Assembly (NCBI GenBank): GCA_900756765.1
Contig: CAAELE010000017.1
Span: 1-64,000 of the forward strand
DNA from: an uncultured Collinsella sp.
GTDB lineage: Bacteria > Actinomycetota > Coriobacteriia > Coriobacteriales > Coriobacteriaceae
Direction of reading: 5' to 3'
DNA: 64,000 bases
A program made the position numbers and the translations under genes. The notes under the pieces are model-generated. The model was not told the DNA's origin. It was given only the letters and a program-made list of their open reading frames with translations, and ran no database searches. Positions 26,162-35,722 of this stretch are shown one piece after another. The first letter of the stretch is position 1, and every line of letters starts with the position of its first letter.

Positions 26162-28324
26162 ATGCTTGATTCCGAAAAAGAGCCGTTTAGCTGGGGTTTC
26201 GAGGCTGGCTTTCTTCGCTCTCCCGTCAATCCCCGCATGCTTCTTCTTAACAGAACGCCAGAGATTGATTGCGCCGATGACGGAAACGCAACCGGCAATG
26301 CAAGCGCATGGAATCTCGTCTCCGTAGCCAACGACCTATTACGCGTCGACTTAAGCTCGCTTTTCAACGAGATTGGGGGCCACTTTCGTGAGCGAGCAAA
26401 ATTGCGCTTTTACATCGATTTGCAGAACGCCATTCGTCAGCCCCCTGCTCCCCACGATGCGCAACACGCTTCGATGGACTACGCAGCCGAACCAGACCAT
26501 GACGACTGGCTCGATCCAGACGATTCCGACCAAGAGTCCGCGCAAGCAGAATTGAACGAAGCCGAAATCGAAGTCAACCTTCAAAAACAAAAGGAACGCG
26601 ACCTCGATTTCTTTGCTCCGATATTCGATAAAGCCATTACGCGCCATGCACACGGAGAGATATCTGGCATGGCCAGGTATCTCCTTGAAAATGTCTGCAG
26701 GCAGTGTGTCATGAACATCACAGCGATTCCCGACTATCGCTATTACAGCTGCTGGATGAACAACAACGCTATTGAGTGCAACGAAATCAACCGCCTGTAC
26801 CGCGCGGTGATCACGACATCGGCCCAACTCAATAAGCAAGAAATGGCGTCCCTCTTCAGCTCCTATCTCAAGCTCGTGTCGAACGACATGGACATTACAA
26901 CTACCAACGGCAAGACCGGGCTAACAGAACCGGTGCCGTATAAACGCGACAATCCAAGAGACAACTATCCAAAGGTCAACTCGCAGATAGAAACAGCTTG
27001 CGTTTGCACCAATACCGATCTCTTTCGAGCGCTTCTCATTGTTTTTTATCAGGAATGTCTGGAGCTTGCCCCGCTGCTTAAAAACACCGAGGCACCTAGC
27101 CTGCTCGCGCAAAACGAAGAGTTTTTCCCAGCCGCCATCAAAACAAGCGACCCGCGACAATTTCGATTATTCGATAATCAGCTGCCGGCAATCATCCGCT
27201 TTGGCGACGCTTTTGCATACGCAGCCAAAAAGCACTTGCCCGGAAACGAAACGGCTCAAAAGCTCGAAGAACATTTGAGCGATATAAAACGCATGAATAG
27301 CGCCCCCTTTATGCAGGCGTTTCGCAAGAACTATCTCGAGGCTATGCGCGAGAACCAAATCTACGCAAATGGAGACTTCCATACGTATGCAGAGCTTAAC
27401 GACCAGGAAAACCTCAATAGGCTCGTAAGGCTTCAAGCTGTTATTGCAAAGGCAGGAGAGCTTTACTTCACCGAAGAGGAATGTTCCTTTGCAAGCCTTT
27501 ATGCCCGCATCCTCCACGAGCTGCTGCTGTGCGGCATTATGCCGATAACATGCCAAACCTGTGGTTCGCTCTTTTTTCCGACCGGCCCTAACAGCAAGTA
27601 CTGCGATCGATATAACGCGGCGACCAAGCTCTATTGCAACCCGCGGCACAACGCCAAAAAACATCTTGGTCGCAAATCACCCCGCGACGTCGCACTCAAT
27701 ATACGGAGAAAAGCCGACACGGCATACGAAAAGGGTTTAACGGATTGTGCCCACTATTTTGACAGCCTTGGCAATTTTGTTCTCGATGGTCTTGGCCCAA
27801 CATACCAAGCGAGCGACCTAATTTCCGACGAGCTCTATGCGGCATGGCTGTCTATCGTCAACCAGCCCAATTGCAGGACAAAAATCAGGCGACCAGATAG
27901 GAACGGTTTTCCATACCCCGTACTGTGGTACGGATTCATCCTCAATGGCATACAGTATGTACAAGTCGAGTTTCCCGAAGCCGAGTACCCGGCGCTTTTT
28001 GAACGCTTGAGCCAGCTCGCCGAAAGCCCGCAATCAAAGTGCACGCTGAAGCACAAGGGACCCGGCGAGCACCCATACAGCTCATGGCTTATCAAGTTAT
28101 ACGAGTTGTTGGAGATCATTGCGCAAATTAATAGCGCCGACCAGGTGGCAAAGCCCATTCCATTGCTTGGAATAGATAGGGACGATTGTGTCTCGACCGA
28201 CCCGACCGCCCAAGGCACACGGAGCGCGCCCGACGCATGCGTCTACAGCACCGGCACGATAGATAGCCTTAGCTTTACCGTGTATACGAAGGGATATGAC
28301 CCGGAAAAGCGGGAACGAGCCTGA
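26162..28324 (+). CDS. Large hypothetical protein with Cys zinc knuckle
   Basis: Protein of 720 residues with no signal peptide or membrane segment. Near residues 460-500 it has CQTCGSLFFPTGPNSKYCD followed by YCNPRHNAKK, a four-Cys treble-clef-like zinc knuckle of the kind seen in DUF6076-like and other uncharacterised gut bacterial proteins. The N-terminal 150 residues carry an acidic linker (DHDDWLDPDDSDQES). Mixed helical elsewhere, with no enzymatic motif I can name. It is divergent from the small genes ahead of the DdmDE-like operon. The A+T content is above the core genome, suggesting transfer. Function unknown. Confidence 0.65.
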   Translation: MLDSEKEPFSWGFEAGFLRSPVNPRMLLLNRTPEIDCADDGNATGNASAWNLVSVANDLLRVDLSSLFNEIGGHFRERAKLRFYIDLQNAIRQPPAPHDAQHASMDYAAEPDHDDWLDPDDSDQESAQAELNEAEIEVNLQKQKERDLDFFAPIFDKAITRHAHGEISGMARYLLENVCRQCVMNITAIPDYRYYSCWMNNNAIECNEINRLYRAVITTSAQLNKQEMASLFSSYLKLVSNDMDITTTNGKTGLTEPVPYKRDNPRDNYPKVNSQIETACVCTNTDLFRALLIVFYQECLELAPLLKNTEAPSLLAQNEEFFPAAIKTSDPRQFRLFDNQLPAIIRFGDAFAYAAKKHLPGNETAQKLEEHLSDIKRMNSAPFMQAFRKNYLEAMRENQIYANGDFHTYAELNDQENLNRLVRLQAVIAKAGELYFTEEECSFASLYARILHELLLCGIMPITCQTCGSLFFPTGPNSKYCDRYNAATKLYCNPRHNAKKHLGRKSPRDVALNIRRKADTAYEKGLTDCAHYFDSLGNFVLDGLGPTYQASDLISDELYAAWLSIVNQPNCRTKIRRPDRNGFPYPVLWYGFILNGIQYVQVEFPEAEYPALFERLSQLAESPQSKCTLKHKGPGEHPYSSWLIKLYELLEIIAQINSADQVAKPIPLLGIDRDDCVSTDPTAQGTRSAPDACVYSTGTIDSLSFTVYTKGYDPEKRERA

Positions 28325-28328
28325 TGTA

Positions 28329-28348
28329 GCGGCTTCGAGCGAAGCCGC
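28329..28348. terminator. Hairpin after the 720-residue gene
   Basis: Perfect 8-bp stem GCGGCTTC-GAGC-GAAGCCGC beginning five bases after the stop codon. No T-tract follows, so termination is only possible. Confidence 0.4.
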
Positions 28349-28408
28349 CGGTCACGGGGTGGCACCGGGGCGCGGACGCCGCGGGCCATTGGGAGCAACC
28401 CTCCTCCG

Positions 28409-28657
28409 CTACCTGCGCGACGTGGCAGCGCCGCTGCGTCGTCCCTGTCGCCGAACATCGTCCTGAAGGCGCGGGCGGGTGTCCATGAACAGCCGCGCCC
28501 GCACTAGCCTGGGGGACAGCCGCCCCGCCACCAGCAGTGCGCCGGCACGCCTCGGCACCGCCAGGGTCTCCGCCTCCACGGGCAGGGCAACTTTCTCGAT
28601 GACCTCGGCAGAGCACACGCCCGACAGGTCAACCCCGTTGTAGACGATTGGCCTCAT
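28409..28657 (-). pseudogene. Truncated phage tail protein remnant
   Basis: Frame of 82 residues whose start (MRPIVYNGVDLSGVC) and glycine/alanine turn region (RRAGALLVAGRLSPR) look like the N-terminus of a siphophage distal-tail protein (Dit family). Those proteins are usually more than 200 residues. Here the frame ends early and downstream matter continues only as degenerate open sequence in other frames to about 28330. The GC content is far above the flanking genes. I read it as a relic of a lost prophage or a hitch-hiking fragment. Confidence 0.5.
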
Positions 28658-28713
28658 GCGTTGCCCCTCGCGCGCCCGTAGGTGTTACCGCTACTCTGAA
28701 AATGACCAGATGA

Positions 28714-31149
28714 TCACCCAACAATCTTTGGCGAGTGGGGGCTGAACGCATCGTTGCCGTTCTGTTCATCCACCGCCCTGCGCCCCAGGCTTAAGGGTTC
28801 TGCCGCGTCATCTTCCACCCGCACGGACAGGACATAGTAGAAGTCGGCACCCTGATTCCCACGATCCCGCACGTAGCCAAGGTCGGCCAGGCGGTCGGCC
28901 AGCTCGTCCCTCGAAACCAGCTCATTCGAGGTTATGCGACACGCCACAGGCTCGATCTCGTAGGTGTTCGTCTGGCTTATGGCGTTCCGATAGAAGCGGA
29001 ACCACGACGTGCGGAAGAGATCCTTATGGTGCGAGTAGACATGCCCGTCCTTAATGGCATAGAAGTAGAAGAGAAAGCGCCCGCCCTTGCGGAGCCTGCC
29101 GCTGCTTTCGAGAAAGTGATAGTAGTCATCGGGAGAGTCCCCTCGAATGTAGCCAATCACGAACGATTCGCCACCATGCCCGTAGGAGTCGCTATCCGTC
29201 TTGCCCGCGCTTGGAGGCTCAGCCACAACCATTTCGGTGAAGTAGCTCAGCCGGTTCAGCCGCGTATTGCTTGCCGTGTTCTCGCCGATGACCTTCTCTA
29301 TGAAATCGCGCAACGCATTCTCTGCCGTCCTGCTGATGCTCGGCTTCATGGCGAAAGCGCCGACACCCGGCAAAATCTCCTCGAAGAGCCGGAATTGGCC
29401 CTTCTCGCCCGTTTCGCCCGACCCCGGATAAAGCACGTAGCTGCCAACCGTGCGCCGTATCGCGTCGTTGTACGTGTGCATCTTCAGCAGGTCACCGCGC
29501 TTGTAGGTGTTCGTGGTGGAGGCCGCCTTCTCCTCGTTAAGTTCCTCGCGCTCTGCCTCCTCGGTGCCCACATCCTTGCCGACAAGCCCCGTCAAGTCGG
29601 TGATGCGGTACTTGGCGTCGAAGTGGACGAATGCAACAGCCCCATCTTGCACTGCGGCTCGCTCGTTTGTATAAGCATCCGGGAATATCGCGAGCGTGTA
29701 GTCGGGTCTGAACGGTCTCGAGTACGAACCCTCGTAACGAGTGGCATGAAAGTCACGGGGCGAGAAGGTGCGGTTGTAGTAGAGGTTTACCTTCGCGCCG
29801 CACTGCGCAATCTGGAATGACTGGCAGGAGCGTACGCCCTGCTTGAGGGATATTGACAGCCCACCGTCGGGATTCGTCCCGATAAATGGGTGGTCATCGG
29901 TGCTTATCGGCTCGCACCCCTCGATCCCCCTTACGATGTCGTACAGCTCAAAGAAGATCCAGTACTCGTAGAGGAGGGCCACATTCTTCGATTCGCCCTC
30001 GTAGATGTCATCCTTGCCCTTCCAGTCGAGCTGCAGCGCCATATCGAGCATGGAATATGCGAAGAAGATCTGCGAGTATCCCTCGCGCTTCTGCAACACC
30101 TGGTTGTTCTGAGGCATCATCTGCAGGGTGCCGACATCGTCGAAGAAGGCGTCGCTGAGTATCGTATCCAGCATGGCGTGCAGCGCGGCGGCTTCGCGAT
30201 AACACTCCGTCTGCCGAGTATCGCCCTTCTCGGCATCCAGGACAGTCATCAGAGAGGTGCAGATCCGGTCAATCTCATGCAGGGCAAATTTCACAAACCG
30301 ATTGGCGGGCGTGTCGAGCAGGTCGTACTTGCGCGTGACGCTGACCATCTGGGGGAGGTAAACGCCTCCCGCATCGCCGCCGCAGTTCAAGCGCGTCCAC
30401 ATCCGGCTGTTCGAGAAGGGGTTCGTATAAAACCTCCGGGACGGCATGCCAGCCCCAACCGACCGCAGCTCGTCCTCGTGATCCAGCGTCCTATCAGGGT
30501 TCCTCTTTATCGCCTCGAAGAGGGCTTGGAGGTTCGGTTCGTAGCAGAACTGCCGCAGGAAGACGAACTGCTCAAGCAGCGTCTCGCGATTCTCGTCGGC
30601 TTGCTTGTAAACGTTCGACGTGGAGCCCGAGTAGTCAAGGAGCAGTGCAGCGCACCTTGCGGCAAGCTCCTCGGTGAGCTCGATGTAATCGTCTTCATAG
30701 CCAATCTTGAGCGGGACGACTTCGAACTGTAGCATCGGCGCATCAGCTTCCTCGCCGAATCGAATCCTCGAACGCCCGAGATAGTTCACGAACTGGAAGG
30801 TGACACTATTGCCGTTTCTGTCGCACCTGATATTCTTGCCTTCGTTTTGGAACGAGGCGCGAGGATGCAGGCCACCATCAGGGGTCCGCTCGTATTCGAG
30901 CACATAACATGTGGTTTCGTTGATTCGAAGCGTGGGACTCCCGTCAAGACCGTCCTTGACGGCGAAGGCTGGTGTTGAACCAGCGCCATTCTGGGATGCT
31001 TCCGGCTTGAGACCGAAACACGTCAGCCCGGTTAGCCCGGTCTGCTGTTCCTCGTCCCAATCGACTCGGTCATGCGCACCGCTCTGGTAGAGCCTGGCTA
31101 TTGTTCTTCCATCCGCTGCAAAGCGGATTGCGCCGATGCTGCCGTCCAT
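28714..31149 (-). CDS. LlaJI R2-like restriction nuclease subunit (DUF2357)
   Basis: McrC-like protein of 811 residues. A DUF2357 region (KYDLLDTPANRFVKFAL, LYEYWIFFELYDIV) precedes a PD-(D/E)XK core: Pro482-Asp483 in RPDYTLAIF and Asp511-Ala-Lys513 in HFDAKYRI. The C-terminal 135 residues (from YHFLESSGRL) form a separate domain that is duplicated at 35723-36130. It begins 3 bases after the McrB-like gene and closes the order M2-M1-R1-R2, matching LlaJI, where R1 is an NTP-driven motor and R2 the nuclease. It should cut DNA lacking the host 5-methylcytosine pattern. Confidence 0.8.
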   Translation of the reverse strand: MDGSIGAIRFAADGRTIARLYQSGAHDRVDWDEEQQTGLTGLTCFGLKPEASQNGAGSTPAFAVKDGLDGSPTLRINETTCYVLEYERTPDGGLHPRASFQNEGKNIRCDRNGNSVTFQFVNYLGRSRIRFGEEADAPMLQFEVVPLKIGYEDDYIELTEELAARCAALLLDYSGSTSNVYKQADENRETLLEQFVFLRQFCYEPNLQALFEAIKRNPDRTLDHEDELRSVGAGMPSRRFYTNPFSNSRMWTRLNCGGDAGGVYLPQMVSVTRKYDLLDTPANRFVKFALHEIDRICTSLMTVLDAEKGDTRQTECYREAAALHAMLDTILSDAFFDDVGTLQMMPQNNQVLQKREGYSQIFFAYSMLDMALQLDWKGKDDIYEGESKNVALLYEYWIFFELYDIVRGIEGCEPISTDDHPFIGTNPDGGLSISLKQGVRSCQSFQIAQCGAKVNLYYNRTFSPRDFHATRYEGSYSRPFRPDYTLAIFPDAYTNERAAVQDGAVAFVHFDAKYRITDLTGLVGKDVGTEEAEREELNEEKAASTTNTYKRGDLLKMHTYNDAIRRTVGSYVLYPGSGETGEKGQFRLFEEILPGVGAFAMKPSISRTAENALRDFIEKVIGENTASNTRLNRLSYFTEMVVAEPPSAGKTDSDSYGHGGESFVIGYIRGDSPDDYYHFLESSGRLRKGGRFLFYFYAIKDGHVYSHHKDLFRTSWFRFYRNAISQTNTYEIEPVACRITSNELVSRDELADRLADLGYVRDRGNQGADFYYVLSVRVEDDAAEPLSLGRRAVDEQNGNDAFSPHSPKIVG

Positions 31150-31152
31150 AGG

Positions 31153-33012
31153 CTAGATGAAGCTCGCATACTGCACGTTATCGAGTTTCGCTGCCATCTG
31201 GCTTATCTTAACGGAGCTCAGCTCGCCATCGCATATGTCTTTCAGGCTTTTAAGCAGATTGCCGATCTCACGCTTGTTACCATGGAGCTTCGGCAGCACC
31301 TTCTGGACAATCTGCTCATCGACAGAACGCTCGAGTTCGTAGTTCTCGCCGTCAAGCTCGTGCGCGGCATTAACGTACATTCGCACTTCGCGCACGGTGC
31401 GGAAGGCAAACTCATAGCCGCATTTCTCCAGCTCTTCATACAGCTTGCCGAACTTCTCGAAGATGGCGTTAGCATCATCTTCGCTGATGTAATTGGCTCC
31501 CTCCCATATGTCCTTGGCGAGACGCAGAAAAGCCTGGGGGACGCCGGAAGCTGCGACGGCAACGTCCGGCGCATCCTCGATGGCTTTGAACCCTGCGAGG
31601 ACTTCGGCCTTCGACGGCTTGAACTCTATGACGTTTGCCCTGTCGAGCACCTTGGGGCTAAACATGTAAGTGGTCTCATCGATGTTCACGGTGCCGACAA
31701 CGAACAGGTTCTGCGGATAGGGCAGCCTGCCAGCACCGCCATCGCCGTACCCATCAAGCACGATGAGGTTATCCTCGCCGATGGTCTCCATGTGGCTGAG
31801 GAAGTCTGAGAAATACCGCTCGACATGGCTCAGGTTCATCTCGTCGAGGATGAGGAAATACGGAACCTCGGGGTTAGCGTTGGCCCGTTCGATGAGTCTC
31901 AGTATGCCGGTCTCTTCGTACGCGCCTTTGCCGCCGTCTGCAATCGGGTTGAAGAAGCCCAGCACCTTGGTGTTGTCGGTCCAGTCGGCACCGACCGGGA
32001 CGAGCAACCAGTTTGGCTCCCCGTCTTCATCCAAGACCTCAAGGTACTTTGCAAAACGCTTGGAAATCCGCGTCTTGCCTGTTCCGCTGTTGCCAGCAAG
32101 GATGACAAAGGGCTTTGCCAGTAGTGACGTGATGTAGCGCCTGGAGAAGTCGGTTTTAAATTCAGCTGGAAGGTTGTTTAGCTGAAAAGTCCTCTTCTCT
32201 CTGCTTGATGCTTTCGATGAATTCTTTGCAGCAAGGTCGATTAGTTGATGCATTGCGGGCAGCACGTCATCGCCTTGTTCGTAGTCGATGCCCTCTTCGG
32301 CAATCAATTGGCTCGCTATGAGGTTTCGCATGAACTCAGCCACGCTGTAATCAAACTCAAGTTTCCCTGCGTAAACGTCAGCGAAATACTTGAATGCCGT
32401 GGTCAGGCTACCAGCCCTCATCTTGCATCCGCGATTGCAAAGGGCAATAAGATCGTCAATTCTCGACTTGTAGTCGTAATCTATCGCACCCGAAAACTGC
32501 CCGTCTTTGTATCTGCTTCCAGTGGCGAAGAAGAGTTTCGTTAGCTCCAAGATATATGCATCTTCGGAGACGCCCACAGGCTTTACTTCGGCTGCATCCA
32601 TCCAGAATGTCCTTTCCGCAAAACCGTCCTCTTGCAACGGCGATGAATCGTTTACTTTGCCCGTCACTGGCAACAACAGCAGTGCGGCAAACAAGTTGCC
32701 GACATTTGGACGCTTTGCCCCGTCTCCTTGTATTTGCACACGTACTTTTCCGCCTTTTTTTGCAACGGGATAACGCGTGCCAAGGGAGACAACTTGCCCA
32801 GTAGAGGGTACGACTACTTCCAAGATGATTGCGTGTCCGATAATGTCAACTGCAGTCAGCGTATCCCCGTTTGCAAGAGAGCCTGAACCTTTGAGTTCGT
32901 ACTGTCCAGCACCACCTTGTCCAACTGTTCTCCCGCGAACGGATAGCGTATTCTCGCTATATATAGAATTCGGAATGGGATAGCTCAAATTCCATTCATC
33001 GACAAAGGACAT
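31153..33012 (-). CDS. McrB-like AAA+ NTPase, LlaJI R1-like
   Basis: AAA+ motor subunit of about 619 residues. An N-terminal region of about 290 residues (probably DNA recognition) precedes the NTPase: Walker A GNSGTGKT (307-314), Walker B FLILDEMNLSHVERYFSDF, and the McrB-type sensor GTVNIDETTYMFSPKVLDRA. By family it hydrolyses GTP or ATP to drive the partner nuclease. I place the start at ATG 33012; a GTG at 33024 directly after the methyltransferase stop is an alternative, and neither has a strong ribosome site, so translation is probably coupled. Confidence 0.85.
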   Translation of the reverse strand: MSFVDEWNLSYPIPNSIYSENTLSVRGRTVGQGGAGQYELKGSGSLANGDTLTAVDIIGHAIILEVVVPSTGQVVSLGTRYPVAKKGGKVRVQIQGDGAKRPNVGNLFAALLLLPVTGKVNDSSPLQEDGFAERTFWMDAAEVKPVGVSEDAYILELTKLFFATGSRYKDGQFSGAIDYDYKSRIDDLIALCNRGCKMRAGSLTTAFKYFADVYAGKLEFDYSVAEFMRNLIASQLIAEEGIDYEQGDDVLPAMHQLIDLAAKNSSKASSREKRTFQLNNLPAEFKTDFSRRYITSLLAKPFVILAGNSGTGKTRISKRFAKYLEVLDEDGEPNWLLVPVGADWTDNTKVLGFFNPIADGGKGAYEETGILRLIERANANPEVPYFLILDEMNLSHVERYFSDFLSHMETIGEDNLIVLDGYGDGGAGRLPYPQNLFVVGTVNIDETTYMFSPKVLDRANVIEFKPSKAEVLAGFKAIEDAPDVAVAASGVPQAFLRLAKDIWEGANYISEDDANAIFEKFGKLYEELEKCGYEFAFRTVREVRMYVNAAHELDGENYELERSVDEQIVQKVLPKLHGNKREIGNLLKSLKDICDGELSSVKISQMAAKLDNVQYASFI

Positions 33013-33026
33013 GGCAACCACCACAA

Positions 33027-33914
33027 TTAATCTGCTGCATAGTCAGCTATGCATCTAGCAACGTACTCAGCAAGCTTAACTGGCACGGCATTGCCAATCG
33101 CCTGCTCAATGTCTGTCTTGGACCCGACAAACTCAAACTCTTCGGGGAAGGTTTGCAGATAGCTGCGCTCCTTGTATGTTAAGGCTCTCACACCTTCAGA
33201 AATATCAGCCTTGTCGGCATGATGCCTCTTATATGCTGGCGGTATCGGACGGTTGGTGCCTCGTACCGTTACCGCTGGCTCGTCAATCGTGAAGACGCCC
33301 CTACGCTGGAAGTTGCGTGGATGCATGTAGAAGTATTGCGTGCCGAGCGAATCGCCAAGGTAATCCCTGACGGTCATCTGCTTGTCGCTCAGCCTTGAAT
33401 CCAAGAGTTCGCCGAGAAAGTCATCTTTATCACCAAGATGACCGACAAGGATAAAGCGCCTGCGAATCTGAGGCACACCACATAGACTGGCGTTGAGGAC
33501 GCGCCTCGTGAGACCGTATCCAGCATTGCGGAATATTTCCAGCGCCTCGGGCAGGACGTCCATCCGCTCGATATTGTAAACATTCTCCATGACGAACCAC
33601 TCGGGTCTGACGTCCCGAACTATCTCAGCATATCGGATGGTGAGATTGGCCCTTTTGCCGCGCTGTCTGGCGCCCGCAATGGAGAAGTCCTGGCAAGGGG
33701 GGCCACCGATTATCATCGACGGCGAATACTCTTCAATTTTCGGGACCGCTTCCGCATCGTAAAGATCGTATTTGAATGCCGGGTGGTCGAAGTTTGCCGA
33801 ATAGATGTCGACAGCCGCCTGCCAGTTATCAAACGCCGCCTTTATGTTGAAGCCCGCATTCTGGAATCCGAGCGACATACCGCCGCATCCCGAGAAAAGA
33901 TCAACGCAGTCCAT
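33027..33914 (-). CDS. DNA (cytosine-5) methyltransferase M1
   Basis: C5 cytosine methyltransferase of 295 residues. SAM-binding motif I is DLFSGCGGMSLGF, catalytic motif IV GGPPCQDFS with Cys74, motif VI MENV, motif VIII near RRRFILVG, and the closing motifs QTFP and IGNAVPV. Its start overlaps the end of the other methyltransferase by 14 bases. Two such enzymes in one operon usually modify the two strands of an asymmetric site, as in LlaJI; the site here cannot be read from the sequence. Confidence 0.93.
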   Translation of the reverse strand: MDCVDLFSGCGGMSLGFQNAGFNIKAAFDNWQAAVDIYSANFDHPAFKYDLYDAEAVPKIEEYSPSMIIGGPPCQDFSIAGARQRGKRANLTIRYAEIVRDVRPEWFVMENVYNIERMDVLPEALEIFRNAGYGLTRRVLNASLCGVPQIRRRFILVGHLGDKDDFLGELLDSRLSDKQMTVRDYLGDSLGTQYFYMHPRNFQRRGVFTIDEPAVTVRGTNRPIPPAYKRHHADKADISEGVRALTYKERSYLQTFPEEFEFVGSKTDIEQAIGNAVPVKLAEYVARCIADYAAD

Positions 33915-34839
33915 CGCTCACATCCCTCCTGTACTCTAGTAGCGCTCGTGCAACGTAGGTGGCAAGGTTTACCGGTACGGCGTTGCCCACCATCTGGTTG
34001 ATATCCGTCTTACTCCCAAAGAACTTGAAAGACTCCGGGAAAGTCTGGATCCTACTGCGTTCCTTTGGAGTCAAGCACCGGGCTTGACTGAGGTCCGCCG
34101 CGTCGTTGGGGTGAAGCTTGTAGTTCGGCGGTATCGGCCTGTCCACACCACGAATAGTGACCGAGGGCTCGTCGATGCTGAAGATGGCCCGCCTCGTGTA
34201 GCTTCGCGGAATTCTGAAGTAGTAATCAATTCCAAGCTCGTTACCGAGATACTCACGAATTGTCATCTGATGGTCAGAAAGGCCCTTCTCAAGATATGGG
34301 TCGAGGAACCCGTCGGGCGCCCCAAGGCATCCGATCAAGAAGTATCTCTTGCGAGCTTGGGGGACCCCGCACAGGCTTGCATCCATCACTCGCCCACTCA
34401 AGCCATAACCCTGCGCTTTGAGGGTGGCCCGAATCGCTTCCATGGATTTGCTCGTTCGAACGCGTGGGACGTTCTCCATAACGATGAAGCGAGGCTTGCA
34501 CCTCGCGATGATCTCGGCATATCTAACAGAGAGGATTGCGCGCCCACCATCCTCGGATCTCTTGCCGGCCTGCGAGAAATCCTGACAAGGAGGCCCGCCG
34601 ATGATGATATCCGGAGCGAAGCCGGCAACTTCCTCGGATACGGAAACGTCGGAGAGATCCCTTTTGAAAACAGGATGCTGGAAGTTAGCGCGATAGACAT
34701 CAATGGCAGCGTCCCAATTGTCGTAGGCAGCCACAACATTGACGCCAGCCTTTTCGAAGCCGAGGGACATTCCGCCGCAGCCGGCGAAAAGGTCAACTGC
34801 CGTTATGTTCCTCTCGTTTTCCACGCGCTCGGTCTCCAT
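33901..34839 (-). CDS. DNA (cytosine-5) methyltransferase M2
   Basis: C5 cytosine methyltransferase of 312 residues and first gene of the restriction-modification operon. Motifs: DLFAGCGGMSLGF, GGPPCQDFS with Cys85, MENVPR, RKRYFLIG, RGVDRPIPP and IGNAVPV-type MVGNAVPV. It is clearly paralogous to M1 (much shared sequence in the target-recognition part too). The frame stays open upstream, but the first plausible start is ATG 34839; the extension is GC-rich non-coding sequence. There is no strong ribosome site. Early transcription of M genes would protect host DNA before R subunits appear. Confidence 0.92.
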   Translation of the reverse strand: METERVENERNITAVDLFAGCGGMSLGFEKAGVNVVAAYDNWDAAIDVYRANFQHPVFKRDLSDVSVSEEVAGFAPDIIIGGPPCQDFSQAGKRSEDGGRAILSVRYAEIIARCKPRFIVMENVPRVRTSKSMEAIRATLKAQGYGLSGRVMDASLCGVPQARKRYFLIGCLGAPDGFLDPYLEKGLSDHQMTIREYLGNELGIDYYFRIPRSYTRRAIFSIDEPSVTIRGVDRPIPPNYKLHPNDAADLSQARCLTPKERSRIQTFPESFKFFGSKTDINQMVGNAVPVNLATYVARALLEYRRDVSDGLR

Positions 34840-34863
34840 TTCGATAGATACAGACAAATAAAT

Positions 34864-34896
34864 AATTATAATTCCGTTTCTTCCAACATGCTTCAA
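34864..34896 (-). promoter_or_regulatory. Candidate promoter of the restriction-modification operon
   Basis: On the minus strand, TATAAT lies about 25 bases before the M2 ATG, with TTGAAG about 20 bases further upstream; that spacing is longer than ideal. The surrounding 60 bases are notably A+T-rich. Confidence 0.35.
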
Positions 34897-35722
34897 GATC
34901 AGTCGGCAACAGAACAAATCCAGTTGTAACGCTTCGCCCGGACAAGAATCGCTCGTGCTCGATTCGAGCTTATTGCCGCCCAGCAGGGCAACCACTGTCG
35001 CATGCTCGCCCGTCAGAGGCCGTCCGCGCCGCATCCGCGTCCGCTCCGGATGCCGCGCCGGGTCGGTCGTGCCGCGGACCGTCCCTCGCGGCACGCACCC
35101 TCCGCTCCCGCGAAAACCCGTTCAACACAAAGGCTTTTAGGTATAGCCTTATTGCTGTACGCCACGAAGTTCCCGCCCACTCACGCCCTCGCTGCCAAAC
35201 GAATACGCATCCCTCTCTCTTCTATGGATGCAACGCTGCCGAAATATAAATCGACTCATGCGATCGCTCTCCGACCTCAGCTGAAACGTTTCAGAGCGCA
35301 ACAATCTTGAACCTCGATCCACCCTCCAGACAAACCTCCTCAGTTCATCCATTACTATCGAAAAGATCTTCCATGAATTTTGACGGCCTGTTTCAGCTGT
35401 AATGGAAATAAAAACCAGCTTTTCGAAGTCGGCGCCGCAACCAGGCAAGCATTTCCGAAATCGCAGCATCACATCGCTCGATATAAGTAATTTGCTACTG
35501 GTGCAACGGCCCCGAGCACCGTTCCCGCGCGACTCTATCGCAAATACGTTGCTTAGAACAGGGCACTGCCACATTTCAGCAAGCCAATCCGAATCCTCGT
35601 TTGGTCGGGAGATAGTCCAATTACCCTTTAAATATCATATCGTTGTGGTATTCAATAAACTCAGCTCGTGGGGCAAATCGCTTCGGAAGCGTAATCGGCT
35701 CTCCGTTGTAGCGCCACAAATT
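34897..35722. other. Long gene-free stretch beside the R-M operon
   Basis: About 820 bases without a gene I can support. 34930-35110 is very GC-rich and resembles foreign coding debris; 35150-35720 is A+T-richer. A 14-bp perfect palindrome CTGAAACGTTTCAG lies at 35281-35294. Open frames here show no recognisable protein until homology to R2 begins at 35723. Confidence 0.5.

Noticed and set aside
34840..35094. N-terminal extension of methyltransferase M2
   Set aside because: No ribosome site, odd GC-rich composition, and the protein matches the family only from ATG 34839.
35402..35722. N-terminal part of a gene with the R2 fragment
   Set aside because: Sequence before 35723 has no similarity to R2 and no start signal.
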